From assembly GCF_033845285.1 (NCBI RefSeq), contig NZ_JAWXCX010000001.1:511495-575494 (forward strand): a stretch of 64,000 bases of DNA, read 5' to 3'. Every line of letters starts with the position of its first letter. Position 1 is the stretch's first letter. The notes beneath the pieces are model-generated. The model made no database searches. It had not been told where the DNA came from and saw only the letters and a program-made list of their open reading frames with translations. A program made the position numbers and the translations under genes. The DNA comes from Marinococcus sp. PL1-022. Lineage in GTDB: Bacteria; Bacillota; Bacilli; Bacillales; Marinococcaceae. Positions 8,607-17,716 of this stretch are shown piece after piece.

Positions 8607-8710
8607 TTGCCAGGCAGAAGGCCCTGAAGCTACAGTTTAATCAGGGAGTGCTTTCTGCGTATAATGGATGTGACACGCAGCTGAAACCGGCAACAGAAAG
8701 GAAACCGACG

Positions 8711-9640
8711 ATGCAGACAGTACAAAAACAACGAACGGCTGGCTTTTTGCTTGTGATAAGCGGAGCCTCCCTCTGGGGTGTTGGAGGAACAGGAGCACAG
8801 TATATTTTTGAAGCGCACTACCTGGCCGTGGAGTGGCTGGTGGCTGTCAGGCTGCTTCTATCCGGAATTCTCCTTTTAACCATTTCTTTAATGCTTGGAA
8901 ATAAAGAAAAAGTGACCGGAATCTGGAAGCAGAAAAAGAGCGCAGGGGCAGTGGTTATATTCGGGTTATTTGGTATGCTGGGCGTTCAGTATACATATAT
9001 GGCCTCCATTGAAAGCGGAAACGCGGCAGTGGCCACGCTGCTGCAATACCTGGCTCCTGTATTTATTCTTGTTTACCTGCTTGCGGCCCGGCATACCTAT
9101 TGGAATAGACGGGACGGAGGTGCCGTATTAATGGGACTTGCCGGCACGTTTCTGCTGCTGACAAACGGGGAGCCGGCCGAATTATCCGTGTCGCCGGAGG
9201 CGGTGGTCTGGGGCGTGCTTTCCGGAGTGGCGCTTGCCTTCTATACTCTGTACGCAGGTCCTCTTTTAGCCGCGTGGGGGTCCATGAATGTCATTGGGTG
9301 GGCTATGACGGTTGGAGGAGCAGCTGTAAGCTTTTTGCATGCCCCGTGGGACACCGGATGGGAGAGCTGGACATGGAGCTTGGCTGGGAGCGTAATTTTT
9401 GTCGTTATTTTCGGCACTATGATTGCTTTTTGGTTTTACCTGGAAAGCCTGAAATATTTAAAGCCTCAGGAAACAAGCATCTTAGGGTGTCTGGAACCAT
9501 TGGCGGCTATTTTGACTTCGGTATGGTGGCTGCACGTTCCGTTTGGACTTTTCCAGAGCGTGGGCGCCTGTTTGATACTTGGCATGGTCGTTTATTTGTC
9601 AATGCCGCAAAAGCAGCGGGCAAAGCCTGCCCCCGCGTAA
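8711..9640 (+). CDS. DMT-family (EamA) metabolite exporter
   Basis: A 309-residue protein with ten hydrophobic helices arranged as two EamA repeats. The first opens with GFLLVISGASLWGVGGTGAQ, the second with EAVVWGVLSGVALAFYTLYA. Such proteins export amino acids or other small metabolites; the substrate cannot be read from sequence. I place the start at the ATG with an AAAGGA site 8 bases upstream. The frame stays open back to a TTG at 8603, but that stretch overlaps the preceding terminator and is not protein-like. A possible TATAAT at 8660-8665 precedes the gene. Confidence 0.8.
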   Translation: MQTVQKQRTAGFLLVISGASLWGVGGTGAQYIFEAHYLAVEWLVAVRLLLSGILLLTISLMLGNKEKVTGIWKQKKSAGAVVIFGLFGMLGVQYTYMASIESGNAAVATLLQYLAPVFILVYLLAARHTYWNRRDGGAVLMGLAGTFLLLTNGEPAELSVSPEAVVWGVLSGVALAFYTLYAGPLLAAWGSMNVIGWAMTVGGAAVSFLHAPWDTGWESWTWSLAGSVIFVVIFGTMIAFWFYLESLKYLKPQETSILGCLEPLAAILTSVWWLHVPFGLFQSVGACLILGMVVYLSMPQKQRAKPAPA

Positions 9641-9647
9641 GAAAAAA

Positions 9648-9676
9648 GGGAACCAAAAGGGAACCAAAAGGGAAAT
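9648..9676 (+). repeat. Short tandem repeat
   Basis: The 11-mer GGGAACCAAAA occurs twice in tandem, followed by a third partial copy GGGAAAT. It lies in the gap between the DMT exporter and the UbiD gene. No function is evident. Confidence 0.7.
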
Positions 9677-9753
9677 AAACACAGCCGAACGAGAAAATAT
9701 ACTAAAATAAGTGTAGAAAGTGAAATACAATTCGGAAGGATGAAGGGCTGCAT

Positions 9754-11574
9754 ATGTATCAAAACCTCAACGAATGCGTAGAAGATCTGGAAAAGAACGG
9801 TCATTTAATACGAATCAAGGAAGAGGTTGATCCCTACCTGGAAATGGCTTCGATTCATTTGAGGGTCTATGAACAGGAAGGGCCGGCCATTTTATTTGAA
9901 AACGTAAAAGGAAGCCCATTCCAGGCCGTTTCTAATTTATTTGGCACCGTCGAACGCAGCAGGTTCATTTTTCGGAAAAACTGGAAACAGGTGCAAAATG
10001 TTATTGCGATGAGAAATGATCCGGTGCAGGCACTGAAGCATCCGTTACGTAACATGACGAGCGGCCTGACGGCAGTAAAAGCTCTTCCAAAGAAAAAGAA
10101 GGGCGGCACGGAAAACTTCCGGGAAGTGAGCATCAGTGACCTGCCGATGATTCAGCACTGGCCCCGGGATGGCGGCGCGTTTCTCACCCTGCCGCAGGTG
10201 TATACAGAGGACCCGGAAAAATCGGGGCCGATGAACGCCAACCTCGGCATGTACCGGGTGCAGCTTAGCGGCAATGAATTTGTACAGAATGAAGAAGTGG
10301 GGCTGCATTATCAGATTCAACGGGGAATTGGTGTACATCAGGCAAAGGCCGTAGCTAAGGGAGAGCCTTTGAAGGTGAGTATTTTTCTCGGCGGACCTCC
10401 GGCGCACACTATTTCAGCAGTAATGCCGCTTCCGGAAGGGCTGAGTGAGATGATGTTTGCCGGTATGCTGTCCGGGCGTCGTTTTCAGTACAGCTATGAA
10501 GACGGCTACTGCATTAATCATGACGCCGATTTTGTTATTACGGGTGAAATTTATCCGGAGGACACGAAGCCGGAAGGACCATTTGGCGACCATTTGGGCT
10601 ATTACAGCCTGACGCATGATTTCCCGGTCATGAAGGTTCATAAGGTGTATGCGAAGGACAAAGCTATTCTGCCGTTTACCGTAGTTGGCCGACCGCCGCA
10701 GGAGGATACCTCATTTGGAGCGGTGATCCACGAAATGACAGGGGAAGCAATCAAACAGGAAATTACCGGAGTCAAAGAAGTTCATGCTGTGGACGCTGCA
10801 GGGGTGCATCCGCTTCTGCTGGCCATAGGCAGCGAACGGTATACGCCGTTTCAAAGCGTGAAGCAGCCGGCGGAGCTGTTAACAATTGCTAATCGTATTC
10901 TCGGAACAGGACAGTTAAGCCTGGCCAAATATTTATTTATTACAGCGGAACAGGAAAGAGAACTCGATACGCATCAGGAGGAGGATTTTTTCACGTACAT
11001 GCTTGAGCGGATTAATCTGCGCCGCGATCTTCATTTTCAGACCAAAACGACAATCGATACGCTTGATTACAGCGGAGAAGGACTGAATGAGGGCAGCAAG
11101 GTAGTTATCGCGGCTTATGGGGATGTGAAGCGGGATCTTTGCCAACGCGTGCCGGAAGGCTTCCCGGCTGACAGTCCGATGCATTCGCCCAAGCTTGTGA
11201 TGCCGGGCGTAATAGCGGTGGAAGCAGCGGAGTTTACCAGCTACAGGCAGGCGGCTGAAGAAATATCCGCTTTCGCTGAACGTCTCGATGAACAGTGGGA
11301 CGTCAAAGAAACCCCAATGATTATCATCTGTGATGACAGCAGCTTTGTCAGTGATACGATGCAGAATTTCCAGTGGGCCGTTTTTACACGCAGCAATCCT
11401 TCCCACGATATTCACGGGGTGAACAGCTTTTATGAAAACAAGCACTGGGGATGCGACAGTTTGATCATCGATGCCCGCATCAAGCCTCATCATGCACCGC
11501 CACTGCTTCCGGATGAAAATGTGGAGCACCGGGTGGATAGTCTTATGGAACGGGTTGGCTTAAGGGAAAAATAG
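9754..11574 (+). CDS. UbiD-family (prenylated-FMN) decarboxylase
   Basis: A 606-residue protein of the longer UbiD class. Members carry out reversible decarboxylation of aromatic or alpha,beta-unsaturated acids with prenylated FMN. The family motif EGPFGDHLGYYS is present near residue 272, the GGPPAHTIS segment near residue 210 and the substrate/cofactor segment DTSFGAVIHEM near residue 321. No UbiX prenyltransferase gene is nearby, so cofactor supply must come from elsewhere. The substrate cannot be predicted; menaquinone-pathway and phenolic-acid decarboxylases are both possible. An AAGGATGAAGGG region precedes the ATG. Confidence 0.82.
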   Translation: MYQNLNECVEDLEKNGHLIRIKEEVDPYLEMASIHLRVYEQEGPAILFENVKGSPFQAVSNLFGTVERSRFIFRKNWKQVQNVIAMRNDPVQALKHPLRNMTSGLTAVKALPKKKKGGTENFREVSISDLPMIQHWPRDGGAFLTLPQVYTEDPEKSGPMNANLGMYRVQLSGNEFVQNEEVGLHYQIQRGIGVHQAKAVAKGEPLKVSIFLGGPPAHTISAVMPLPEGLSEMMFAGMLSGRRFQYSYEDGYCINHDADFVITGEIYPEDTKPEGPFGDHLGYYSLTHDFPVMKVHKVYAKDKAILPFTVVGRPPQEDTSFGAVIHEMTGEAIKQEITGVKEVHAVDAAGVHPLLLAIGSERYTPFQSVKQPAELLTIANRILGTGQLSLAKYLFITAEQERELDTHQEEDFFTYMLERINLRRDLHFQTKTTIDTLDYSGEGLNEGSKVVIAAYGDVKRDLCQRVPEGFPADSPMHSPKLVMPGVIAVEAAEFTSYRQAAEEISAFAERLDEQWDVKETPMIIICDDSSFVSDTMQNFQWAVFTRSNPSHDIHGVNSFYENKHWGCDSLIIDARIKPHHAPPLLPDENVEHRVDSLMERVGLREK

Positions 11575-11669
11575 TTGCTGAAAATGTTTAAAATGGAACA
11601 AAAGCGTGAACAGAAGGACACCTGTTTGAAAAAGCAGAGTCATTAATCCAGAAAGGACGAATACCTGTT

Positions 11670-12653
<984 letters not shown>

Positions 12654-12660
12654 TAAAAAC

Positions 12661-12702
12661 AAACCGGGTCCTCCAGCTATCCCTGGAAGGCCCGGTTTTT
12701 CT
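12661..12702 (+). terminator. Terminator after aldo/keto reductase
   Basis: AAACCGGGTCCTCCAG pairs, with small bulges, to CCTGGAAGGCCCGGTTT, followed by TTTTT. Confidence 0.88.
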
Positions 12703-12716
12703 GTCTCGGCAGAACG

Positions 12717-13080
12717 CTAACTATTTTTAAAGGAGATATGCTTTAGGCGGCTTTTTGAAATTATGTTATACAGCGGCACCCCAATACGTTCAGCGTACGG
12801 GAGATAGAGAAAAAGAGCTGGAAAAAAACTGAGCGGGATAGCAAGCAGCAGCCGGCGGAGGGCATAAAAACCATGCAGCACTACGCCCTGCTCCGTACAC
12901 ATATGCAGCTCGTGTGCAGCGTTTCTTGAGAATAGATACGGATAGTTTTCGAGATCAAGCCGGGCTTCCTGAATGGGAATCCAACAGCAGCAGTGATACA
13001 AATCTGAAAGCTGAAACATACGCACGGCTGCACGACAGGGCGGGCAGTGTTTGTCGAAAAATATGTAATGGATAAAGCAT
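12717..13080 (-). pseudogene. DCC-family (DUF393) thiol protein with a one-base frameshift at a homopolymer
   Basis: The continuous reverse-strand frame from the ATG at 13025 lacks the family's N-terminus. Reading upstream in that frame gives FFDKHCPPCRAAV, the DxxCxxC hallmark of DCC proteins, but no start codon before a stop. In the next frame an ATG at 13080, with AAAGGA just upstream, gives MLYPLHIF, which joins naturally to DKHCPPC if one base is removed from the run of five A (plus strand, 13057-13061). The gene is therefore broken, or the sequence has a homopolymer error. The rest has the family layout, including a hydrophobic LLLAIPLSFFPALFLYLPY segment. Confidence 0.6.
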
Positions 13081-13120
13081 CTGTCCTTTAAAAGAATTTC
13101 GAATACCTTAATTTGTTAAC

Positions 13121-13146
13121 GTTTAATACGTATATTGTAAGGGTAT
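13121..13146 (+). promoter_or_regulatory. SigB-type promoter
   Basis: GTTTAA (13121-13126), 14 bp, GGGTAT (13141-13146) matches the general-stress SigB consensus at all twelve positions. It points toward a short terminated leader and then a universal stress protein gene. Confidence 0.85.
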
Positions 13147-13152
13147 TTTTCC

Positions 13153-13282
13153 TGTGACGCCACAAAAACAGAAACGTCCGGGTGTGGCAGGGCGACAACT
13201 TCATATGCGGCGGAAATGAATGGATATAAAAGTCAGAGCATAAGCCAGAAAAAGGATGATCGTTCTTTTTCTGGCTTTTTAT
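13153..13282 (+). ncRNA. Candidate SigB-driven small RNA or terminated leader
   Basis: A transcript from the SigB promoter would meet a strong terminator about 125 bases later, before any gene. Inside it, GCCACA (13159-13164) can pair with TGTGGC (13185-13190). No open frame with a good RBS is visible. It is either a free-standing small RNA or an attenuated leader for the downstream Usp gene. It matches no riboswitch class I can recognise. Confidence 0.4.
13242..13282 (+). terminator. Terminator between the SigB promoter and usp
   Basis: AAGCCAGAAAAAG pairs perfectly with CTTTTTCTGGCTT, followed by TTTATATTTTTTT. There is no gene directly upstream on this strand for it to terminate. Confidence 0.88.
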
Positions 13283-13394
13283 ATTTTTTTAGGTGATAAC
13301 CAGGGCTAAAAGGCGAAAAACAGAGCAGACAAGGGCTCTTTTGTGAAATCTTAAGCAGAGGGCCGGAACAAGTAATTTAGAAAAGAAAGGAAAG

Positions 13395-13850
13395 ATGAAA
13401 TTGGCACAAATTAATCGTATACTCGTAGGCGTAGAAGCTCTTGAAGGCGCGTCCCATGACGCCTTTTATAAAGCGAGGGACCTGGCAAAAGAAAACAATG
13501 CTACGTTAATCATAGCCTTTGTGATGGACAAAAATGGCTACGCTTCTCTGGAGCGTATGGATCCACATGGTTTTGGGAGATTGAAAAACCAGGCGGAATC
13601 ACGCTTAAAGGCGTACAGGGAGATGGCAGAAGAGAATGGAGTTGAGGACGTAGAAACTGTTCTCGAGGTGGGAATCCCGAAAAAGGAAATGGAAAACCTT
13701 TGTGAGAAGTATAGTGTCGATATGATTGTCATCGGTGAGACAGGCTCATCTAAAGTGGACCGGCTGTTTCTTGGCAATACAGCTAAAGCTATTCAGAAGA
13801 AAGCAAAATGCGACGTAGAGGTCGTGTCAACGAAAGAAACAGTAAAATAA
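13395..13850 (+). CDS. Universal stress protein (UspA family), single domain
   Basis: A 151-residue cytoplasmic protein of the UspA fold. The N-terminal strand NRILVGVEA and the C-terminal G-x2-G-x9-G motif (GETGSSKVDRLFLG) of ATP-binding members are visible. Usp proteins aid survival in stress or starvation; the precise role varies. The start is either the ATG at 13395 (GAAAGGA 4-5 bases upstream) or a TTG six bases later with better spacing. Upstream lies a perfect SigB promoter, but a terminator stands between, so read-through or an unseen promoter is needed. Confidence 0.88.
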   Translation: MKLAQINRILVGVEALEGASHDAFYKARDLAKENNATLIIAFVMDKNGYASLERMDPHGFGRLKNQAESRLKAYREMAEENGVEDVETVLEVGIPKKEMENLCEKYSVDMIVIGETGSSKVDRLFLGNTAKAIQKKAKCDVEVVSTKETVK

Positions 13851-13987
13851 TAAACGCTAACAGTCAAAGCAGCATATCTGCTTCAGAGCCTTCTGCCCGC
13901 TCACGCGGAGGAAGGCTTCATGTATGGGAATAACTCCATAGCGGATGATGCTGCCAGCAGATTAAAGCAATAGAAAAGGTGAACGAA

Positions 13988-15424
13988 TTGAAATATTATT
14001 TACAGCAGCTGATGCCTAAAAAATTAAGGCAGATTAAAAGCATGTCCTCGAGACAACGGTGGTACGAACTCCGTTCGAGTCTTTGGGTATTGCCAGCCAT
14101 TTATATTATCCTGGCCGTGCTTTTAGCATTTGGGGCATACTACGTCGAATTCGGGCTCGAGCCTGCATTTGCCATGGCACCCATTTTATCAACAGGTTAT
14201 TCTTTAACCCAGACAATGTACAGTACACTGCTCTCAGGTGTACTCACGTTAAACGCTTTTACGTTTAACTCAATTCTCGTCGTTTTGACGAGCTTTTCCG
14301 GGCAGTTTACCCCCCGGGTCCTGTTTAATTTTATCTCAGACCGCAGAACCCAGCATTCCATCGGTGTCTTTAACCTGTGTTTCTTTTTCCTGCTGATCGG
14401 GTTTTTCTTTTTGAATTCCTCGATGGAGCAGTATACGGTATTTCCCGTACTCGGCGTACTAGCAACAGCCGTTTCAGTGATAAACTTTATTTTGTTTATC
14501 AATCATGCAACTAAATGGATGCAGGTGCCAAGTATTACGACGAACATGAAAGAGGAATCACAGCAGCGCATTCTCAACACGCTCCTTTATGATCTCGAAG
14601 CACACCGCGCCAAAGATAAAAGTGAGATGCGCGAGCCGGAAACAGAAGGAGAGCCTAATGTTGTCGCAAGTGAAAAGACCGGTTTTATTCAGGTAATTGA
14701 TTTTGGCAAAATCGTGAAAGAAGCAGCCAAGGACGGTATTGTAGTAAGACTGGATCGCCGAATTGGGGATTTTGTGCTTGAAGGCATTCCTATTTTTTCT
14801 TATTGGAAGACAACTGAAGAACCGGATCTGCCGGTGAACGAAAAAAAGTACCGTAACTTTATGTATCTTGGGAAAAGTAAAACGGAAGTGCAGGACATCG
14901 AATTTGGGATCCGGAAATTAACCGAAATTGCGATCAAAGCGCTTGGAAACGACGAACCTATGACAGCCCAGGACGCCATCTATCAGTTAACTGACCTTGT
15001 GTTTTCCATTTCCAAGGTAACCCGCTTTACTTCGTATTTAACCGATGATAACGACACGCTCCGGCTGATTATGAAGAACGAAGAGTTTTCTTATTACGTT
15101 TATTCTGCATTTACCTACATTGCCTCCTATGCAGAGGAAAAGCCCGGCGTAACCTTGACGCTTCTTGAAGCATTGGTTATTTTGTCAAAAGCGCTGGAAA
15201 CGAAGGATAAAAACTGCTGCTGGCATTATGGTAAAAGCATTGCCCGTAATTATGCCGGAAAGCTTCCGCAGGATTATGACCAGGTCACCTTTATGAACCA
15301 TTTGGAGCAGCTTTCGGGCTCAGTGAACGATAAAGGGAAATTTTACGAAATGCTTGATGATTTTGTAGAAAAGAATTTATTGGAAAAGAAATTGGTAGAT
15401 CGCAAAAAACAAAAACAGGGATAA
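13988..15424 (+). CDS. DUF2254 family membrane protein
   Basis: A 478-residue protein. The first ~170 residues contain four hydrophobic helices (LWVLPAIYIILAVLLAFGAY; a second around STLLSGVLTLNAF; LCFFFLLIGFFFL; FPVLGVLATAVSVINFILF), followed by a large soluble region. The conserved NAFTFNSILVVLTSFSGQF and SPR/TPRVLFNFISDR stretches are typical of DUF2254, whose function is unknown. The TTG at 13988 has the AAAAGGTG site at good spacing; the GTG at 13979 overlaps that site. It follows a Usp gene and precedes ectD (reverse) in a stress-linked region. A role in envelope or osmotic stress is speculative. Confidence 0.78.
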   Translation: MKYYLQQLMPKKLRQIKSMSSRQRWYELRSSLWVLPAIYIILAVLLAFGAYYVEFGLEPAFAMAPILSTGYSLTQTMYSTLLSGVLTLNAFTFNSILVVLTSFSGQFTPRVLFNFISDRRTQHSIGVFNLCFFFLLIGFFFLNSSMEQYTVFPVLGVLATAVSVINFILFINHATKWMQVPSITTNMKEESQQRILNTLLYDLEAHRAKDKSEMREPETEGEPNVVASEKTGFIQVIDFGKIVKEAAKDGIVVRLDRRIGDFVLEGIPIFSYWKTTEEPDLPVNEKKYRNFMYLGKSKTEVQDIEFGIRKLTEIAIKALGNDEPMTAQDAIYQLTDLVFSISKVTRFTSYLTDDNDTLRLIMKNEEFSYYVYSAFTYIASYAEEKPGVTLTLLEALVILSKALETKDKNCCWHYGKSIARNYAGKLPQDYDQVTFMNHLEQLSGSVNDKGKFYEMLDDFVEKNLLEKKLVDRKKQKQG

Positions 15425-15429
15425 AATGA

Positions 15430-15468
15430 AACCGATCCATCAGAAAAAATGAATGGGTCGGTTTTTTA
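15430..15468 (+). terminator. Terminator after the DUF2254 gene
   Basis: AACCGATCCAT pairs with ATGGGTCGGTT (one G-U-type mismatch), followed by TTTTT. Confidence 0.85.
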
Positions 15469-15493
15469 TGTACTATAAAAGTTCCAAAGAAAC

Positions 15494-15523
15494 ATAAAAA
15501 ACCGGACCGCAAATGCGGCCCGG
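15494..15523 (-). terminator. Terminator after ectD
   Basis: On the reverse strand, CCGGGCCGCA pairs with TGCGGTCCGG, followed by TTTTTT. It lies 14 bases beyond the ectD stop. Confidence 0.88.
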
Positions 15524-15536
15524 CGAGGGTTAAAGA

Positions 15537-16472
15537 TTATCTAAAAGATTTTGTGCCTTCAGTAAGGGATTCTGATTTTGGCTCAATAGCGGAAGTGTCC
15601 TGGCGGTTGGCCAGAAATTCCGGCCGCGGCTCCTGGCCGCTGAACGGATCCACGAGCTTGTTTTCCACCGAGTTGAACACGAAGAAGACGTTGCTGCGCG
15701 GATACGGCGAGATGTTGCCGGCCGAGCCGTGCATCGTGTTGCAGTCAAAGAAGAGCACCGAGCCCGCCGGGCCGGTCGCGCGGTCAATCTGGCCGCCGGC
15801 CTGCTCCGTGAGCCATTCCATGCTTTCGTTGTCCGGTACGCCGGTCTCCTGCTTTTTCAGCGACTGCTTGAAGTTGTCCTCCGGCGTGATGCCCGGGCAG
15901 GACACGTACCATTTCTGCGAGCCGGGGATCAGCATGAGCGGGCCGTTGAACTCGTAGTTGTCCGTCAGGATGATCGAGCAGCTGAGCGCACGCATGTCCG
16001 GCATGCCGTCCTCCATGTGCCAGGTTTCAAAATCCGAATGCCAGTAGAACTCCTTACCTTTAAAGCCTGGCTTAAAGTTTATCCGGGACTGCATCATGTA
16101 CACCTGGCTGCCGAGGATCTGCTCGGCGGCTTTGACAATGCGTTCGTTTTTGGCGAGCATTTCAAAGAACCCGCTGTCCTTGTGGATTTCAAACACGGAG
16201 CGGACTTCGTTGCTGTTCGGCTCCTTGATCACGTCGGGCGCGTCGCGCTGTTCGTTGCGCTCCATCGTTTCGCGTAGTTCCTTTTTCATCATCTCGACTT
16301 CCTCATCGGTAAACAGCTTCTGGAGCATGAGGTAGCCGTTCTCGTCGTAAAAGTCCAGCTCTTCTTTCTGCAGCGGCCCGTCAAAATCGGAGCCACCATG
16401 AACAACAGGGTCCTTCCGGTCCATGATTTCCTTATGGTCGCCTTGTCTGGATGGATACTTATCAATTGCCAT
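15537..16472 (-). CDS. ectD: Ectoine 5-hydroxylase
   Basis: This Fe(II)/2-oxoglutarate dioxygenase converts the compatible solute ectoine to 5-hydroxyectoine in the cytoplasm. At 311 residues it has the usual EctD length. The EctD signature FYWHSDFETWHMEDGMP is intact; predicted iron ligands are His145, Asp147 and His248, with Arg259 for 2-oxoglutarate. No ectABC genes are in the window, so ectoine synthesis or uptake is encoded elsewhere. Codon use is far more GC-rich than in its neighbours (42 of 60 bases G/C at 15721-15780), which suggests acquisition from a higher-GC halophile. The ATG has AGGAGG 8 bases upstream; a SigB-like promoter and terminated leader lie about 320 bases upstream. 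Confidence 0.95.
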   Translation of the reverse strand: MAIDKYPSRQGDHKEIMDRKDPVVHGGSDFDGPLQKEELDFYDENGYLMLQKLFTDEEVEMMKKELRETMERNEQRDAPDVIKEPNSNEVRSVFEIHKDSGFFEMLAKNERIVKAAEQILGSQVYMMQSRINFKPGFKGKEFYWHSDFETWHMEDGMPDMRALSCSIILTDNYEFNGPLMLIPGSQKWYVSCPGITPEDNFKQSLKKQETGVPDNESMEWLTEQAGGQIDRATGPAGSVLFFDCNTMHGSAGNISPYPRSNVFFVFNSVENKLVDPFSGQEPRPEFLANRQDTSAIEPKSESLTEGTKSFR

Positions 16473-16673
16473 TTTCGAGTCCTCCTAAAAATTTTTTAAA
16501 ATAAAAGAATGAGTATGGGCTGTAGGAGCCCGCTTTACAGTGGGTGTAGAAAAAGGATTCTTTTTGTGCACCGGCTGCACGCCTGGTTGCATGTAGAACA
16601 AAAGGTGAAATAATGCACAGCGAAAACAAAAGAACAATAAGCCCAGGAGAGGAATGAATTGGCTTTTGCACGC

Positions 16674-16709
16674 AAAAAAGCCAGAAAAGAGACAGGTCTT
16701 TTCTGGCTT
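16674..16709 (-). terminator. Terminator in the ectD upstream region
   Basis: Reverse-strand AAGCCAGAAAAGA pairs with TCTTTTCTGGCTT, followed by TTTT. No gene ends just upstream of it. It lies between a SigB-like promoter and ectD, so it may end a small RNA or attenuate ectD. Confidence 0.85.
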
Positions 16710-16783
16710 ATGTTTTAGGCGCTATTGTCCAAACATTTCCACCATGCATATATTTTATTCTCCCACAAATAAGTGGGAATACT
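16674..16783 (-). ncRNA. Candidate SigB-linked small RNA or attenuated ectD leader
   Basis: A transcript from the SigB-like promoter would run about 110 bases to the terminator. It contains a 5' hairpin (TCCCAC paired with GTGGGA) and then the terminator stem. A 33-codon frame inside has no RBS. The same layout (SigB-like promoter, one hairpin, AAGCCAG terminator) occurs at 13.15 kb. Confidence 0.35.
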
Positions 16784-16789
16784 TAAATA

Positions 16790-16814
16790 GTTCCCGCTCA
16801 TTAAAGGAATAAAC
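16790..16814 (-). promoter_or_regulatory. SigB-like promoter upstream of ectD
   Basis: The reverse strand reads GTTTAT, 13 bp, GGGAAC, close to the SigB consensus GTTTAA-N12..15-GGGTAT. It starts directly after the terminator of the upstream usp gene, as expected for a new transcription unit. Confidence 0.6.
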
Positions 16815-16824
16815 ATAAATTTTC

Positions 16825-16856
16825 AAAAAAAAGCAGCGGCAAATTTTGCCGGCTGC
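16825..16856 (-). terminator. Terminator after usp
   Basis: Reverse-strand GCAGCCGGCA pairs with TGCCGCTGC around an A/T-rich loop, followed by eight T. Confidence 0.88.
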
Positions 16857-16875
16857 CCTTTAAGGTTTTTAACTT

Positions 16876-17310
16876 TTAAGAACGAACCACCATGACACTG
16901 CATGGAGCCGTTTTTGCAATATGCTCCGATACACTGCCCATAAATATTTTTTCTACGGCATTTAAGCCGGTCGCACCGGTAATTATTAAATCTACATGGT
17001 ATTTCGGCACGAGCTCACGGATGATTTTCGTTTTGGGAGACCCATACACAAGTTCTACGGTTACATCTGTAATGCCCGCTTCCTCTGCCTGCTTTTTATA
17101 CTTTGCCAACAGTTCATTGGCATCTTCCTGTACTTTTTCAATAATAGAAGGAGCGTAGCTGCTCATCGGCTGATAGGCATTTTTATTAATCACCCTAGCA
17201 ATTACAAGCTGTGCTTCCTGGGCTTTAGCAATAGGCAGAGTGGTCTCAAAAGCATATTCAGCCTGTTCGGACCCGTCGACAGCGACTAATACCACGTTCA
17301 TTGTGTGCAT
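16876..17310 (-). CDS. Universal stress protein (UspA family), single domain
   Basis: A 144-residue protein with the typical opening NVVLVAVDGSEQAEYAFE and the ATP-binding motif GATGLNAVEKIFMGS (G-x2-G-x9-G-S) near the C-terminus. Expected to be an ATP-binding cytoplasmic stress protein. An AGGAGG site lies 7 bases before the chosen ATG. It is divergent from a BCCT carrier gene and upstream of ectD, with its own terminator. Confidence 0.92.
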   Translation of the reverse strand: MHTMNVVLVAVDGSEQAEYAFETTLPIAKAQEAQLVIARVINKNAYQPMSSYAPSIIEKVQEDANELLAKYKKQAEEAGITDVTVELVYGSPKTKIIRELVPKYHVDLIITGATGLNAVEKIFMGSVSEHIAKTAPCSVMVVRS

Positions 17311-17716
17311 AGAACATCCTCCTAATATAGCGAATTAGCAGGGAGACCCTGCCTGAAACCTCATGCTGGAGAGAAGACAAAAAGCAAATGCCGCAAACTT
17401 CATGTGCCTCTGTGATGATCTATATTTCTACCTTCATTGTATCTCATATTTTTCAGATTTACGACGCCGATAAATGAATAATTAGTGAAATAGTCATGAA
17501 AAGATAAAATAAATCATTGAAAAATTCTTCAAATAAGTGAATTTGTGTATTATAGGCAAGATAATTCGGGTAAATCAAAACATAAGTCTTTGTACGTTAG
17601 TTCTTTAATCCTAATGCTATTTTAAAGAGTTTTTTGAAACTAACTGTTTTTAAAGGGTCTTATATGTTAAAGTTTCGTTAATTCGTTTCTGCAAGCAAAG
17701 AGAGGAGGAAGGCATC
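17311..17716. other. Divergent intergenic region between usp and the BCCT gene
   Basis: This 406-base AT-rich gap must hold promoters for both genes. A small dyad, CAGGG-aga-CCCTG (17339-17351), lies near the usp start. I see no clear riboswitch, small gene or strong promoter match. Confidence 0.5.

Noticed and set aside
10933-11529. A 198-residue reverse frame
   Set aside because: Antisense to the UbiD-family gene with no start context of its own.
15729-16277. A 182-residue forward frame
   Set aside because: Antisense to ectD; long shadow frames are expected from its GC-rich third positions.
16723-16824. A 33-codon reverse frame in the ectD leader
   Set aside because: No ribosome-binding site before its ATG, and it overlaps the SigB-like promoter region.
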